From Pedobacter endophyticus (lineage in GTDB: Bacteria; Bacteroidota; Bacteroidia; Sphingobacteriales; Sphingobacteriaceae): DNA of 64,000 nt. The DNA is taken from the NCBI RefSeq assembly GCF_015679185.1, contig NZ_CP064939.1, positions 2,790,001-2,854,000 of the forward strand, read 5' to 3'. Position 1 is the stretch's first letter; the number at the start of each line of letters is the position of its first letter. This document shows positions 33,794 to 42,457 of the stretch, in pieces. A program made the translations under genes and the position numbers. The notes beneath the pieces are model-generated. The model searched no databases. It was not told the DNA's origin and saw only the letters and a list, made by a program, of their open reading frames with translations.

Positions 33794-33833
33794 AAAGGTT
33801 TCTTTAAGATTTAGGTTGATAAAAATATTTTCC

Positions 33834-33902
33834 TCATACGCAGCCGGCGCAATTCTGTTTTGAATTACCTTGCCAAAGCCATGCATGTATATTGTTAATC
33901 AT
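33834..33902 (-). CDS. trpL: trp operon leader peptide (22 residues, WLW)
   Basis: A minus-strand ATG frame of 22 codons and TGA, containing HAWLWQG with tryptophan codons 8 and 10 (33879-33881 and 33873-33875). Two Trp codons almost side by side in so short a frame, directly ahead of a terminator and trpE, is the hallmark of attenuation. Codons 18-21 contain GCGCCGGCT (33850-33842), complementary to the terminator's 5' arm (AGCCCGGCGT) with one bulge. A ribosome stalled at the Trp codons would leave this segment free to form an antiterminator. A ribosome reaching the stop codon would cover it and allow termination. Translation is inferred, not shown. Confidence 0.85.
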   Translation of the reverse strand: MINNIHAWLWQGNSKQNCAGCV

Positions 33903-33907
33903 CGAGA

Positions 33908-33916
33908 GCAAAAATA
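33908..33916 (-). promoter_or_regulatory. Minus-7 box for the trp operon
   Basis: TATTTTTGC on the minus strand fits TAnnTTTG and ends 5 bases before the leader peptide ATG. The transcript would start almost at the ATG, making the leader peptide message nearly leaderless. No strong minus-33 TTG is seen. Confidence 0.5.
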
Positions 33917-34223
33917 TAAAGAAATTTGAAAAATGGAAATTATCGTGCTTTTTTATTTTTAAAAAGTGAAGAATTGGACAAACACAACGCTACTATGATC
34001 AGCTGTGCTGGCTTTTGTGCATAAATGTGTAAAGTTCACCTTTATCACTATTTTAATGCACGTAAAAAGATGATTTAAACACCCGCAAACCACTAAAAGT
34101 TTAAGTTATCCATCAGGGGTTTAAACAAACTGTCGGTTTTTAGAATAAAAGCAAAAAAATTCCATATCTTAGCAATACCCTATTGTCCTTCTTTTCATCC
34201 CCATGATTTAAAAATAAAATCGT
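33917..34223. other. Gene-free gap between the trp leader and the XRE gene
   Basis: AT-rich sequence with no coding frame. TATCTTAGC near 34165-34173, close to the TAnnTTTG consensus, may be the minus-7 box for the plus-strand XRE gene. No repeat family member is recognised here; a partial family C copy lies on the other side of the trp leader, at 33722-33745. Confidence 0.4.
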
Positions 34224-34436
34224 ATGGATGAAAGTTTCTACAAGCAGATCGCTTACCGCATTAAAGAAAAAAGGTTTAAACGAGGATACAGCCAATCTTT
34301 TATGGCAACAGAATTAGGGATTTCGCAAAATACCTATTCTCGAAATGAACGCAGTATAAGGAAAATGCCTTTAGAGAGGCTGTACCGAATTGCAGCTATT
34401 TTAAATACTCAAGTTGTAATGTTACTTGGTGGCTAA
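34224..34436 (+). CDS. Small XRE-type helix-turn-helix regulator
   Basis: A protein of 70 residues that is essentially one Cro/C1-type domain. RIKEKRFKRGYSQSFMATEL and GISQNTYSRNERSIRKMPLE cover the two DNA-contact helices, and LYRIAAILNTQVVMLLGG ends it. No sensor or dimerisation domain is present. Such small XRE proteins in Bacteroidota are common and mostly unstudied. Its end overlaps the convergent membrane protein gene by 4 bases. No toxin partner or phage gene is adjacent. Confidence 0.85.
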   Translation: MDESFYKQIAYRIKEKRFKRGYSQSFMATELGISQNTYSRNERSIRKMPLERLYRIAAILNTQVVMLLGG

Positions 34437-34876
34437 GATATTCCGAAAAAGCTTCTTCCGGGAACTTCTTTAACCATTAAAAATATTGCAACAACGATTA
34501 AGATCACTGCCAATCCAAAAAACACAGCAATATTACGGTGTTTTGCCACTGCATCGGCAACCTTTTTCGAGCGTGCGTTACCAATGGTAATTAAAACAAC
34601 GGCAATAAGCATAATTACTGCATGTTCTGCCTTAAAGTATCTGCCAGCGGGTTCGCTCATTGGCAGTTTGGTTAAGGGACTGAAAAAATACAGTATCAAA
34701 CCGATCAAAAATTGAATGTGTGCGCTAATAAGCGTAAACACATTTAATTTGCGGTTGCCCTCGGTATAGCTTTTTTTTCCCAACCATCCTGAAAGGGCAT
34801 TAACTACGGCCACAACTAATAGAATTAATACGATGTAGCGCCATCCTGAGTGAGCAGATTTTAGAATATTATACAT
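34433..34876 (-). CDS. Four-helix membrane protein (cytochrome-b-like)
   Basis: A protein of 147 residues with four hydrophobic segments. Histidines at the start of helices 1 (SAHSGWRYIVLILL), 2 (ISAHIQFLIGLILYFF) and 3 (KAEHAVIMLIAVVLI), plus KHRNIAVFFGL, resemble heme-ligating positions. Bacteroidota relatives are often labelled cytochrome b. Heme binding is an inference from the histidine positions only. A single-gene unit. Confidence 0.65.
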   Translation of the reverse strand: MYNILKSAHSGWRYIVLILLVVAVVNALSGWLGKKSYTEGNRKLNVFTLISAHIQFLIGLILYFFSPLTKLPMSEPAGRYFKAEHAVIMLIAVVLITIGNARSKKVADAVAKHRNIAVFFGLAVILIVVAIFLMVKEVPGRSFFGIS

Positions 34877-35111
34877 TTTTAGTTCGATTTTTTCAAAAAT
34901 AGCTATAAACAGATTATTCGCTGCAAAGAGCGCTTATTTATATTGGTTTTAAATTACATTTCAGGCTTTGTATTGCCATGGCTGTTTGAGCCGTTCGGCT
35001 CTCTATCGTCAACAGATACAAACCGTATCTTTCTGCAAAGTCATAAAAAATGCGATTGAATTTTTATCCGTTCTCTTTTTTTATGTTTGTATCAACAAAC
35101 AACAAAACTTA

Positions 35112-36863
35112 ATGGGATTATTATTAGATTACCTGAAAAACCACAAATGGATTGTGGCCCTGGCGCTATTGCTTGCAGGTTTCAATATCGGCTTTTCACT
35201 TTTAGACCCTTATATTACCGGTCGGATTCTGGATTGTTTTATCAATAAAAAAGACACCTTAACCTACAGCCAATACCTTTGGGGATCGATTGGGCTGATC
35301 GGTTTGGCGATTGGTGCGGCAATGGTTTCGCGTATTGCCAAAAATTTTCAGGATTATTTTACGAGCGTAATTGTTCAAAAGGTTGGCGCAAAAATGTATG
35401 CCGATGGTTTGCAACATTCTTTAAAATTGCCTTATCAGGTTTTTGAAGATCAGCGCAGTGGCGAAACATTGGGCATTTTACAAAAAGTTCGCTTGGATTC
35501 TGAAAAGTTTATCACCGCATTCATCAGCATTTTATTTGTCAGCTTAATCGGAATGATTTTCGTAATTGTTTATTCGGTTTCGGTAAGTTATAAAGTTACT
35601 TTGGTTTATTTTTCGGCCATTCCGATTATTGGTTTTGTCAGCTGGTTTTTAAGCCGTAAAATCAAGATTATTCAGCGCTCTATTGTTGGTGAAACAACGG
35701 CCCTGGCCGGCTCAACAACAGAATCGTTAAGAAATATTGAGCTTGTTAAAAGCCTTGGGCTGGCCGAACAAGAAATTGAGCGGCTAAATAAAACTACCTA
35801 CAAAATTTTGGGCCTTGAGCTTAAAAAAGTAAAATATGTGCGCAGCATGAGCTTTATGCAGGGCACTACGGTAAACCTGGTTCGCAGTACAATGGTGCTG
35901 GTTTTGCTGCTGCTCATTTTCGACGATACGATTACGGCAGGTCAGTACTTAACGTTTCTATTCTATTCATTTTTCTTGTTTAATCCATTGCAGGAACTCG
36001 GAAACGTTATTCTTGCCTGGCGTGAGGCAGAGGTTTCGTTGAGCAACTTCAAAAAGATATTGAGTACGCCTATTGATAAAAAACCCGCAAATCCTACTTC
36101 CATCCAAAAAATAAACGACTTAACGTTTAACCAGGTCGGCTTTAAGCACCAAACCGCCAATAGAAATGCCCTCGAAAATATCTCTTTCAAAACGCGTAAC
36201 GGACAAACCATTGCCTTTGTTGGGCCGTCGGGATCAGGCAAAACTACTTTGGTGAAGCTTTTAGTGGGATTATACCAACCGAAAGAAGGCGAGATTTTAT
36301 ATAACGGAATTGCAAGCAACGACATTGATTTGGATGCGTTGAGAGAAAAAATCGGCTTCGTAACACAGGATACACAGCTTTTCTCTGGAACGATTAGAGA
36401 GAATTTATTGTTCGTCAATCCAACGGCGACTGATGAAGAGTGCTACAAGGTATTGAAGCAAGCTGCTTGCCAAACACTTCTTTCGAGAGCTGACAAGGGT
36501 TTGGATTCGTTAATTGGAGAAGGTGGCGTTAAAGTTTCGGGTGGCGAAAAACAACGTCTGTCGATTGCCCGGGCGCTACTCCGCCAACCCGACATTTTGG
36601 TGTTCGACGAAGCAACATCGTCATTGGATTCGATTACGGAAGAAGAAATTACCAATACGATCAGAAACGTTTCGCACTTAACCGATCACATTACCATTTT
36701 AATTGCCCACCGTTTATCGACCATTAAACATGCTGATGTAATTTACGTTCTGGAGAAAGGTCGCATTATTGAGCAGGGCAAACACGAGGCTTTAATAGAA
36801 CAAAACGGACTGTACCAGGCCATGTGGCGTCAACAAATTGGCGAAAGAATTGTTGAGGTTTAA
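35112..36863 (+). CDS. ABC exporter (fused membrane and ATPase domains)
   Basis: The start is placed at ATG 35112 (MGLLLDYLKNHKWIVALALL), where the first membrane segment follows naturally. The frame extends 48 codons upstream without family character, and a minus-7-like TATGTTTGT lies inside that extension at 35092. The product has 583 residues: six membrane helices, then an ATPase domain with Walker A GPSGSGKT (about 371), Q-loop VTQDTQLF, signature VSGGEKQR (about 474), Walker B ILVFDEA and switch AHRLST. It is a homodimeric or heterodimeric exporter of the lipid/peptide/drug type with substrate unknown. A small PLDc_N gene follows 9 bases later. Confidence 0.9.
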   Translation: MGLLLDYLKNHKWIVALALLLAGFNIGFSLLDPYITGRILDCFINKKDTLTYSQYLWGSIGLIGLAIGAAMVSRIAKNFQDYFTSVIVQKVGAKMYADGLQHSLKLPYQVFEDQRSGETLGILQKVRLDSEKFITAFISILFVSLIGMIFVIVYSVSVSYKVTLVYFSAIPIIGFVSWFLSRKIKIIQRSIVGETTALAGSTTESLRNIELVKSLGLAEQEIERLNKTTYKILGLELKKVKYVRSMSFMQGTTVNLVRSTMVLVLLLLIFDDTITAGQYLTFLFYSFFLFNPLQELGNVILAWREAEVSLSNFKKILSTPIDKKPANPTSIQKINDLTFNQVGFKHQTANRNALENISFKTRNGQTIAFVGPSGSGKTTLVKLLVGLYQPKEGEILYNGIASNDIDLDALREKIGFVTQDTQLFSGTIRENLLFVNPTATDEECYKVLKQAACQTLLSRADKGLDSLIGEGGVKVSGGEKQRLSIARALLRQPDILVFDEATSSLDSITEEEITNTIRNVSHLTDHITILIAHRLSTIKHADVIYVLEKGRIIEQGKHEALIEQNGLYQAMWRQQIGERIVEV

Positions 36864-36872
36864 GAAATCGTT

Positions 36873-37094
36873 ATGAACATGTTAGTAGCACAAATTGAAA
36901 GCAATCAAATTGCAGTTATCGTAATAATAGCAGCTATACTGTGGTTGGGGCTCATTCTGACCGCATTATATCATATATCGAGAAACACATCAATGGGTTT
37001 TTCGGTAAAGGTGCTTTGGTTTATTATTATTCTTTTTGCGCCGTTTTTAGGGTCGATTATTTATCTAATTTGGGGTAAGAATAAAAAGTTTTAG
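36873..37094 (+). CDS. PLDc_N-domain small membrane protein
   Basis: A protein of 73 residues with two membrane helices. The pattern LWLGLILTALYHISRN, then VLWFIIILFAPFLGSIIYLI, and a basic end GKNKKF matches the N-terminal domain of cardiolipin synthases (PLDc_N), here without the phospholipase part. Stand-alone PLDc_N proteins are common and have no known activity. It follows the ABC exporter closely and may be co-transcribed. Confidence 0.8.
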   Translation: MNMLVAQIESNQIAVIVIIAAILWLGLILTALYHISRNTSMGFSVKVLWFIIILFAPFLGSIIYLIWGKNKKF

Positions 37095-37194
37095 ATAAAC
37101 CAGACCTTCTCAAGCGCATTGTATTGGGTATTGGCATCGAGTTTTGATTTCATTTCGTCTTTGCGAACTGAAGAAAGGGGTTTTGTGGTGGAGT

Positions 37195-37265
37195 GAAGCA
37201 ATCCATTCGATAATTATTACTAAAAAGATTGCTTCGGCTCGCTCAAGTCTAGCCTCGCAATGACG
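37195..37265. repeat. Family C element, degenerate copy
   Basis: GAAGCAATC (37195-37203) faces GATTGCTTC (37227-37235), and the sequence ends in GCCTCGCAATGACG as in the perfect copy at 28953-29033. It lies between the convergent PLDc_N and MFS genes. Confidence 0.75.
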
Positions 37266-37343
37266 ATTATTTTAATAATGAACTTACAATCAAAAGATAC
37301 CACCAATAACTCATATTAAATTAACTTAATGATACGGCAGTTC

Positions 37344-38630
37344 TCAAGCGGCTTTCGTGGTTTGTTCGTTAATATCCTGCAAGCTCAATTTGGTTAGTGA
37401 TTTTGTTTTTAGCCATGTAATAAAAGCAATTCCTATAGTCATACTTCCACCAAACACTACGGCAGGCACGAGCGTGAGTATTTTCGCCGATAAGCCCGAC
37501 TCGAACTCACCGATCTCGTTCGACGATCCGATAAACATGCTGTTCACTGCCGAAACGCGACCACGCATATCGTCGGGTGTAAGCAGTTGCATAATTGTTT
37601 GGCGAATGATAACGCTCACACTATCGAATGATCCCTCGCAAAACAAGAAAAACAAGGTAAGATAAAAGTTTTTAGATAAGCCGTAGCAAATGATACTTAC
37701 GCCAAAGCCTGTTACGGCAATGAGCAGGTTTCGCCATGGTTTGGCCATTGGCGAAAAGCGTGTCATCGCTAACATGGTTGTAACTGCACCCAAAGATGCA
37801 GCGCCACGCATCATTCCCAGGCCAAATGATCCTAAATGGAACACATCTTTGGCAAACATGGGCAATAAGGCCACAGCACCACCAAAAAATACCGAGAAAA
37901 GATCGAGACTCATTGCCCAAACCATCATTTTGGTTTTAAATACAAATTGAATCCCTTCTTTTAAACTGTGCAAAATGTTCTCTTTGGGAACATACGTTGA
38001 GGGGTGTTTCTTGAAGGTAAAAATACAGATTAACGAAATGGAAACCAGTAAAACGATCACGCTATAAGCCGCAGTTATTCCCCAGAGCCAGTTTACCAGG
38101 CCGCCGGTTAATGGCCCGATAATGGTAGCCAATTGCCAGCTGCTGCTATTCCAGGTGCTCGAGTTGGGATATAGTTCTTTCGGAACGATCTTCGCCATTA
38201 ACGAAAAGGTTGCAGGCCCAAAGAACCCTCTGGCCAGGCCGATGCAGAACACCAGCCCGTACATGATCAAAACAATGAGGTCTTCTTTTAAGTGCAGGTA
38301 TTTGCTGGTGATGATGAGCATCAAAACCGAAGCCAGCCATACCCCCGAAAAAATCTTGATCAGCAAACCTCGTTTCTCGCTTTTATCGGCAATGTAGCCG
38401 CCATAAAGTGCTATCCCAATGGCGGGAATTGCTTCACAGAGCCCCACCAGGCCGAGCTTTAATGGGTCGTGCGTTAAATCGTAAATATGATAGCCGATTA
38501 CTACTGCCTGCATTTGGTAAGCAAGTGTAAAAAAGAAGCGCATTCCTAAAAAGGAGCGGAATTCCTTAAACCGCAAGGCTGCAAATGGATCAGGCTTTAC
38601 TATAACGGAGTTGGGATCAGATTCTGCCAC
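37344..38630 (-). CDS. MFS exporter (EntS-like, MFS_3)
   Basis: A protein of 428 residues with twelve membrane segments. The MFS motif A region is GGYIADKSEKRGLLIK near residue 79. LARGFFGPATFSLMAKIVPKELYPN and TPDDMRGRVSAVNSMFIGSSNEIGEFESG are typical of the EntS/MFS_3 branch, which includes siderophore and drug exporters. The substrate is unknown, and no siderophore gene is nearby. The N-terminus starts in a polar stretch (DPNSVIVKPDPFAALRFKEF) that is common in Bacteroidota members. Confidence 0.85.
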   Translation of the reverse strand: MAESDPNSVIVKPDPFAALRFKEFRSFLGMRFFFTLAYQMQAVVIGYHIYDLTHDPLKLGLVGLCEAIPAIGIALYGGYIADKSEKRGLLIKIFSGVWLASVLMLIITSKYLHLKEDLIVLIMYGLVFCIGLARGFFGPATFSLMAKIVPKELYPNSSTWNSSSWQLATIIGPLTGGLVNWLWGITAAYSVIVLLVSISLICIFTFKKHPSTYVPKENILHSLKEGIQFVFKTKMMVWAMSLDLFSVFFGGAVALLPMFAKDVFHLGSFGLGMMRGAASLGAVTTMLAMTRFSPMAKPWRNLLIAVTGFGVSIICYGLSKNFYLTLFFLFCEGSFDSVSVIIRQTIMQLLTPDDMRGRVSAVNSMFIGSSNEIGEFESGLSAKILTLVPAVVFGGSMTIGIAFITWLKTKSLTKLSLQDINEQTTKAA

Positions 38631-38768
38631 TGGAAAAATATTTTTGCAAAATTAAGGTTTGCGAAACTAAAACTACAACGGAATTAGAATCGCATGATAA
38701 ACGTTACCAAGGGATGATATTATCAACGCGTAGGTTTTCGCTGGGACAATAAGCGCTATCCAAGTAGG

Positions 38769-38812
38769 TTATCCGATGAATCTGAACGTAACGCCTATAT
38801 TCATCGGATGAC
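38769..38812. repeat. Family D hairpin after recG
   Basis: TTATCCGATGAAT (38769-38781) faces ATTCATCGGATGAC (38799-38812). It ends two bases from the recG stop codon. No T run follows, so it is not a standard terminator. Confidence 0.7.
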
Positions 38813-38814
38813 TT

Positions 38815-40920
38815 TTAAGAAATTTTATCGAAAGAAATTCCGCGTTCCAGTTTTTTCAAGTGTGCTTTAAGCATGGCGTTTTCTGGCTTAAGCAATTGAG
38901 GATCATCTTCAAAAAGTGCAATAACAGTATTTCTTGCTTCTGATAAAATGATTTGATCCTTAGCTAAATCTGCCAATTTCAAATCTAAAACGCCGCTTTG
39001 TTGTGTTCCGGTGATATCGCCGGGGCCACGCAACTGCAAATCGATTTCCGAAATCTCAAAGCCATTATTGGTTCTTACCATCGTTTCTAAACGAACCTTT
39101 CCTTCTTTGCTTAGCTTGTTTCCACTCATCAGAATGCAAAAGGACTGTTCTGCTCCCCGTCCTACCCTTCCACGAAGTTGATGCAACTGTGAAAGCCCGA
39201 AACGTTCTGAATTCTCGATTACCATTACGGATGCATTAGGAACATTTACGCCCACTTCAATAACCGTGGTGGCCACCATAATCTGGCTTTTTCCATCAAT
39301 AAATTGCTGCATCTCGAATTGTTTGTCGGCATTCGGCATTTGCCCGTGTACAATGCTGATTTGATATTGAGGCCGCGGAAATTGATAGCTCAACTGCTCT
39401 ACGCCTGCCTCCAGATGCAAAAGATCAAGTTTTTCGCTTTCCTTAATTAACGGGTAAACAATGTAAACCTGTCGTCCCTTGGCAATTTCCTGCTTCATAA
39501 AACCGAACATGCGCAGGCGTTGCCCCTCAAATAAATGGCGTGTTTCAATTGGCTTTCTCCCGGCGGGCAATTCATCAATAATAGAAACATCCAAATCTCC
39601 GTACAGCGTCATCGCCAGCGTACGAGGAATCGGGGTTGCCGTCATCACCAAAATGTGCGGCGGAATAATATTTTTACGCCACAACTTTGCCCGCTGCTCA
39701 ACTCCAAAACGATGCTGCTCATCGATAACTACCAGGCCTAAATTCTTAAATTTTACCTTATCTTCGATTAAAGCATGCGTTCCGATCAAAATATCAATTT
39801 CGCCGCTTTCCAGCTGCTCGTGTAAAAGTGTTCTTTCTTTCTTTTTCGTATTTCCGGTTAATATGGCCACCTTCACCAAATCATCTGTTACCAGTTCGGT
39901 AATAGAAGCAAAGTGCTGGCGGGCGAGAATTTCGGTAGGGGCCATCATACAAGCCTGGTAACCGTTATCATTGGCCAACAACATGCTCATTAGCGCCACG
40001 GCAGTTTTGCCACTGCCTACGTCGCCTTGCACAAGCCTGTTCATCTGCACACCACGCTGGGTATCTATCCTGATCTCTTTAACCACCCGTTTCTGTGCAT
40101 TGGTTAGTTCAAAAGGCAAAAACTCTTTATAAAACCGGTTTACCTTATCGCCAACTTTTTCGAACGTTGCCCCCTTAAATTTTAATTGCCGCAGCTGCTT
40201 GTTGTGTAATAGTTGCAACTGAATATAAAAAAGTTCCTCAAACTTTAAGCGCCTTTCGGCAGCGTTCAAATCGCTTTGTGTTTTCGGAAAATGGATGTTT
40301 AACAGCGCCATTCTTTTATCCGGCAATTGATATTTATCTATAATATATTGCGGCAAAGTTTCGGGTACCTGTGGTATAACCTGATCGAGCAAGCCTGCTA
40401 TTAAACGTTGAATGCCTTTAGAATCGAGCGTAAATTTTTTGAGCTTTTCTGTAGAATTATAAACCGGTTGAAGGGTTAGGTTGCCTCTTCCAACAGGTTT
40501 GTTTTGATACAGCTCCATTTCTGGATGAGAAATACTGAAAGTGCCGTTAAACAAGCTTGGCTTGCCAAATGCCACGTATGCTGCGCCAACCGTAATATGA
40601 TCATCAACCCATTTTAAACTTTGAAACCAAACCAATTCCATAAGTCCTGTGTCATCCTTAAAAACTGCTACGATACGCTTTGCCCGTTTATCGCCAATTA
40701 CCTTTTTGCTAATTACACGACCAACGATCTGAATGTATTGGGAATCGATATTGATTTGGTTGATTTTAAAATATTTTGTTCGATCGATATAGCGGAATGG
40801 ATAATGTGCAAGCAGATCATGATAAGTAAAGAGCCTTAATTCCTTCTTCAAAACGTCGGCTCGAGAGGGGCCCACGCCTTTTAAAAACTCAATAGGTGTA
40901 TCTAATATCGAATTAAGCAA
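38815..40920 (-). CDS. recG: ATP-dependent DNA helicase RecG
   Basis: A protein of 701 residues, full length. The N-terminal wedge/OB domain is residues about 1-160 (LLAHYPFRYIDRTKY, GRVISKKVIGDKRAKRIVAVF). The helicase core has RLVQGDVGSGKTAVAL (Walker A, about 305), VIDEQHRFGVEQR (DEAH-like box, about 397), TATPIPRTLAMTLYGDLDVS, and QLRGRVGRGAEQSFC (motif VI). RecG rewinds and regresses stalled replication forks and processes branched DNA. The EamA gene upstream is 5 bases away, so the two share a transcript. Confidence 0.96.
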   Translation of the reverse strand: MLNSILDTPIEFLKGVGPSRADVLKKELRLFTYHDLLAHYPFRYIDRTKYFKINQINIDSQYIQIVGRVISKKVIGDKRAKRIVAVFKDDTGLMELVWFQSLKWVDDHITVGAAYVAFGKPSLFNGTFSISHPEMELYQNKPVGRGNLTLQPVYNSTEKLKKFTLDSKGIQRLIAGLLDQVIPQVPETLPQYIIDKYQLPDKRMALLNIHFPKTQSDLNAAERRLKFEELFYIQLQLLHNKQLRQLKFKGATFEKVGDKVNRFYKEFLPFELTNAQKRVVKEIRIDTQRGVQMNRLVQGDVGSGKTAVALMSMLLANDNGYQACMMAPTEILARQHFASITELVTDDLVKVAILTGNTKKKERTLLHEQLESGEIDILIGTHALIEDKVKFKNLGLVVIDEQHRFGVEQRAKLWRKNIIPPHILVMTATPIPRTLAMTLYGDLDVSIIDELPAGRKPIETRHLFEGQRLRMFGFMKQEIAKGRQVYIVYPLIKESEKLDLLHLEAGVEQLSYQFPRPQYQISIVHGQMPNADKQFEMQQFIDGKSQIMVATTVIEVGVNVPNASVMVIENSERFGLSQLHQLRGRVGRGAEQSFCILMSGNKLSKEGKVRLETMVRTNNGFEISEIDLQLRGPGDITGTQQSGVLDLKLADLAKDQIILSEARNTVIALFEDDPQLLKPENAMLKAHLKKLERGISFDKIS

Positions 40921-40925
40921 AGCGA

Positions 40926-41828
40926 TTATCGTTTCTTATAAAGTACAGTTTTTAACAATTGTGCATTAAAAATAACAATAGACAAGGCCAAAAGCAAATA
41001 GGCAAAAAGTTGATGGACGTCTATGTGCTCTTTAAAATAGAAGAACGCAACTGCAAAGGCTACAATTGGATTTAGATAAATTAAAATTCCTAATGCGGAT
41101 GAGGGCATCCCTAACAAGGCATAAGCATTTAAAAACAACGGAATGATGGTAAAAACAATTGCGATCAGAAAAATATGCGACCAAAAAAATGTGTCGGCCG
41201 GAAACGGGTTTGAGCTGGTGAGATACATTGGCAGCATCATTAAACCCGACAAAATAAGCTGAACGCCAAGGAAGTTAAACTTATCGATATCCTTAACCAC
41301 CTTTAAAACGATTACGTAAAAGGCATAGAACGAGGCAATTAATATGGCCCAAAGCACTTCATGTAAAGAGCCCGTGGCGAGTAATGCAATGCTGATGAAT
41401 GCAATTAAAAGTGCTGCGATTTTTGCCTTGGTTAATTGTTCTCTCAAGATGATAAAGCCACATAATGCAGTAAGCAGCGGGCAAACCATATAAGCAAAAG
41501 CGGCCGCTTTTAAACTTACGCCATTAACCGCGTAGATGTACGTGAACCAGTTTCCGGTTATAAGGAAAGCCGAAAGGATGGTGAGTACGAACAACCTCAA
41601 TTTCTTTGAAAGCGATAAGGCTTTAAAAAATTTTAGATCGGCCAAAAGTGCGCTCCTCCTGAAAAGCAGTACAATTGCCCAAACAATGATAATTGAGACG
41701 AATATTCTATAGTAAAGAATTTCTTGTGGAGGAAACCCTTTTATATTGCGAAGGGGAACAGACATTGTTCCCCAAATGATGTAGGGGATAACCCCAGCTA
41801 CAAAATATTTGCGCTTACTACTTGCCAA
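40926..41828 (-). CDS. EamA/RarD-family membrane transporter
   Basis: A protein of 300 residues with ten membrane segments in two EamA repeats. YIIWGTMSVPLRNIKGFPP, FPPQEILYYRIFVSIIIVWA and AAFAYMVCPLLTALCGFIIL match the RarD-like branch. Substrates of this family are mostly undefined small metabolites (DMT superfamily). It lies 2 bases after ridA and 5 bases before recG, so the three genes form one operon. Confidence 0.88.
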   Translation of the reverse strand: MASSKRKYFVAGVIPYIIWGTMSVPLRNIKGFPPQEILYYRIFVSIIIVWAIVLLFRRSALLADLKFFKALSLSKKLRLFVLTILSAFLITGNWFTYIYAVNGVSLKAAAFAYMVCPLLTALCGFIILREQLTKAKIAALLIAFISIALLATGSLHEVLWAILIASFYAFYVIVLKVVKDIDKFNFLGVQLILSGLMMLPMYLTSSNPFPADTFFWSHIFLIAIVFTIIPLFLNAYALLGMPSSALGILIYLNPIVAFAVAFFYFKEHIDVHQLFAYLLLALSIVIFNAQLLKTVLYKKR

Positions 41829-41830
41829 AA

Positions 41831-42211
41831 TTATCCAATAACCGCAATTACAGAAATTTCGACATTGACATTTTTAGGCAGCACCGAAACCTGAACGGTT
41901 TCCCGGGCAGGAAAATCGGCCGTAAAATATTGGCCGTAAATTTCGTTTACCTGGGCGAAGGTGCCCATATCGCTTAGGAAGATGGTCGATTTTACTACAT
42001 TATCGAATGTTAAGCCAGCTTCTAACAAAACAGCCTTAAGGTTACGCATCACCTGGTGGGTTTCTTCTTCAATGTTGCCAATGCTCAGCTCTCCGCTTTC
42101 AGGATTAATGGCTACCTGGCCCGACACGAATAAAAAATTTCCCGCTTGTACAGCCTGACTGTATGGACCAATTGGCGCTGGTGCATTGGTTGTTGTGATT
42201 ATTTTTTTCAT
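41831..42211 (-). CDS. ridA: RidA-family enamine/imine deaminase
   Basis: A protein of 126 residues. PAPIGPYSQAVQAGNFLFVSG, HQVMRNLKAVLLEAGLTFDN, VVKSTIFLSDMGTFAQVNEI, and FPARETVQVSVLPKNVNVEI contain the conserved Ser, Tyr and active-site Arg of RidA. It hydrolyses reactive 2-aminoacrylate and similar enamines formed by PLP enzymes. It heads the ridA-EamA-recG group, with a small DUF6728 gene just upstream. Confidence 0.92.
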   Translation of the reverse strand: MKKIITTTNAPAPIGPYSQAVQAGNFLFVSGQVAINPESGELSIGNIEEETHQVMRNLKAVLLEAGLTFDNVVKSTIFLSDMGTFAQVNEIYGQYFTADFPARETVQVSVLPKNVNVEISVIAVIG

Positions 42212-42224
42212 AAATAGTTTAAAA

Positions 42225-42362
42225 TTATTTGGCGAGCCATTGAATAAGCTTGTAAATGATGCCAGCGAGAAAAATGGTAATCGCTAAAGCATTTATAAAG
42301 TGCATAATCTTTATATTGATATTACTTGGTCGATTAGGATCCTTTTTTCTGAAGAAATACAT
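42225..42362 (-). CDS. DUF6728-family small membrane protein
   Basis: A frame of 45 residues. It starts MYFFRKKDPNRPSNINIKI and continues with one membrane helix (INALAITIFLAGIIYKLI), ending QWLAK. The opening FF(R/K)KKDPNRP is the mark of a small family (DUF6728) present across Sphingobacteriales and Cytophagales. No function is known. It lies 13 bases upstream of ridA on the same strand. Confidence 0.8.
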   Translation of the reverse strand: MYFFRKKDPNRPSNINIKIMHFINALAITIFLAGIIYKLIQWLAK

Positions 42363-42408
42363 ATACAAACTTAGTTAAAAAGCTGAATACAGAAAATTAA
42401 AGGCATAA

Positions 42409-42438
42409 AAAAAGTCCCGATTTGCATCGGGACTTTTT
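42409..42438 (-). terminator. Terminator of ompA
   Basis: AAAAAGTCCCGAT (42409-42421) pairs perfectly with ATCGGGACTTTTT (42426-42438) around TTGC. On the minus strand it ends in a run of T. It sits about 20 bases after the ompA stop. Confidence 0.92.
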
Positions 42439-42457
42439 AAACTCTTATATTGAAATA

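Noticed and set aside
38769..38812. recG terminator
   Set aside because: The hairpin lacks a T run and recurs as a dispersed repeat after other genes, so it is listed as a repeat.
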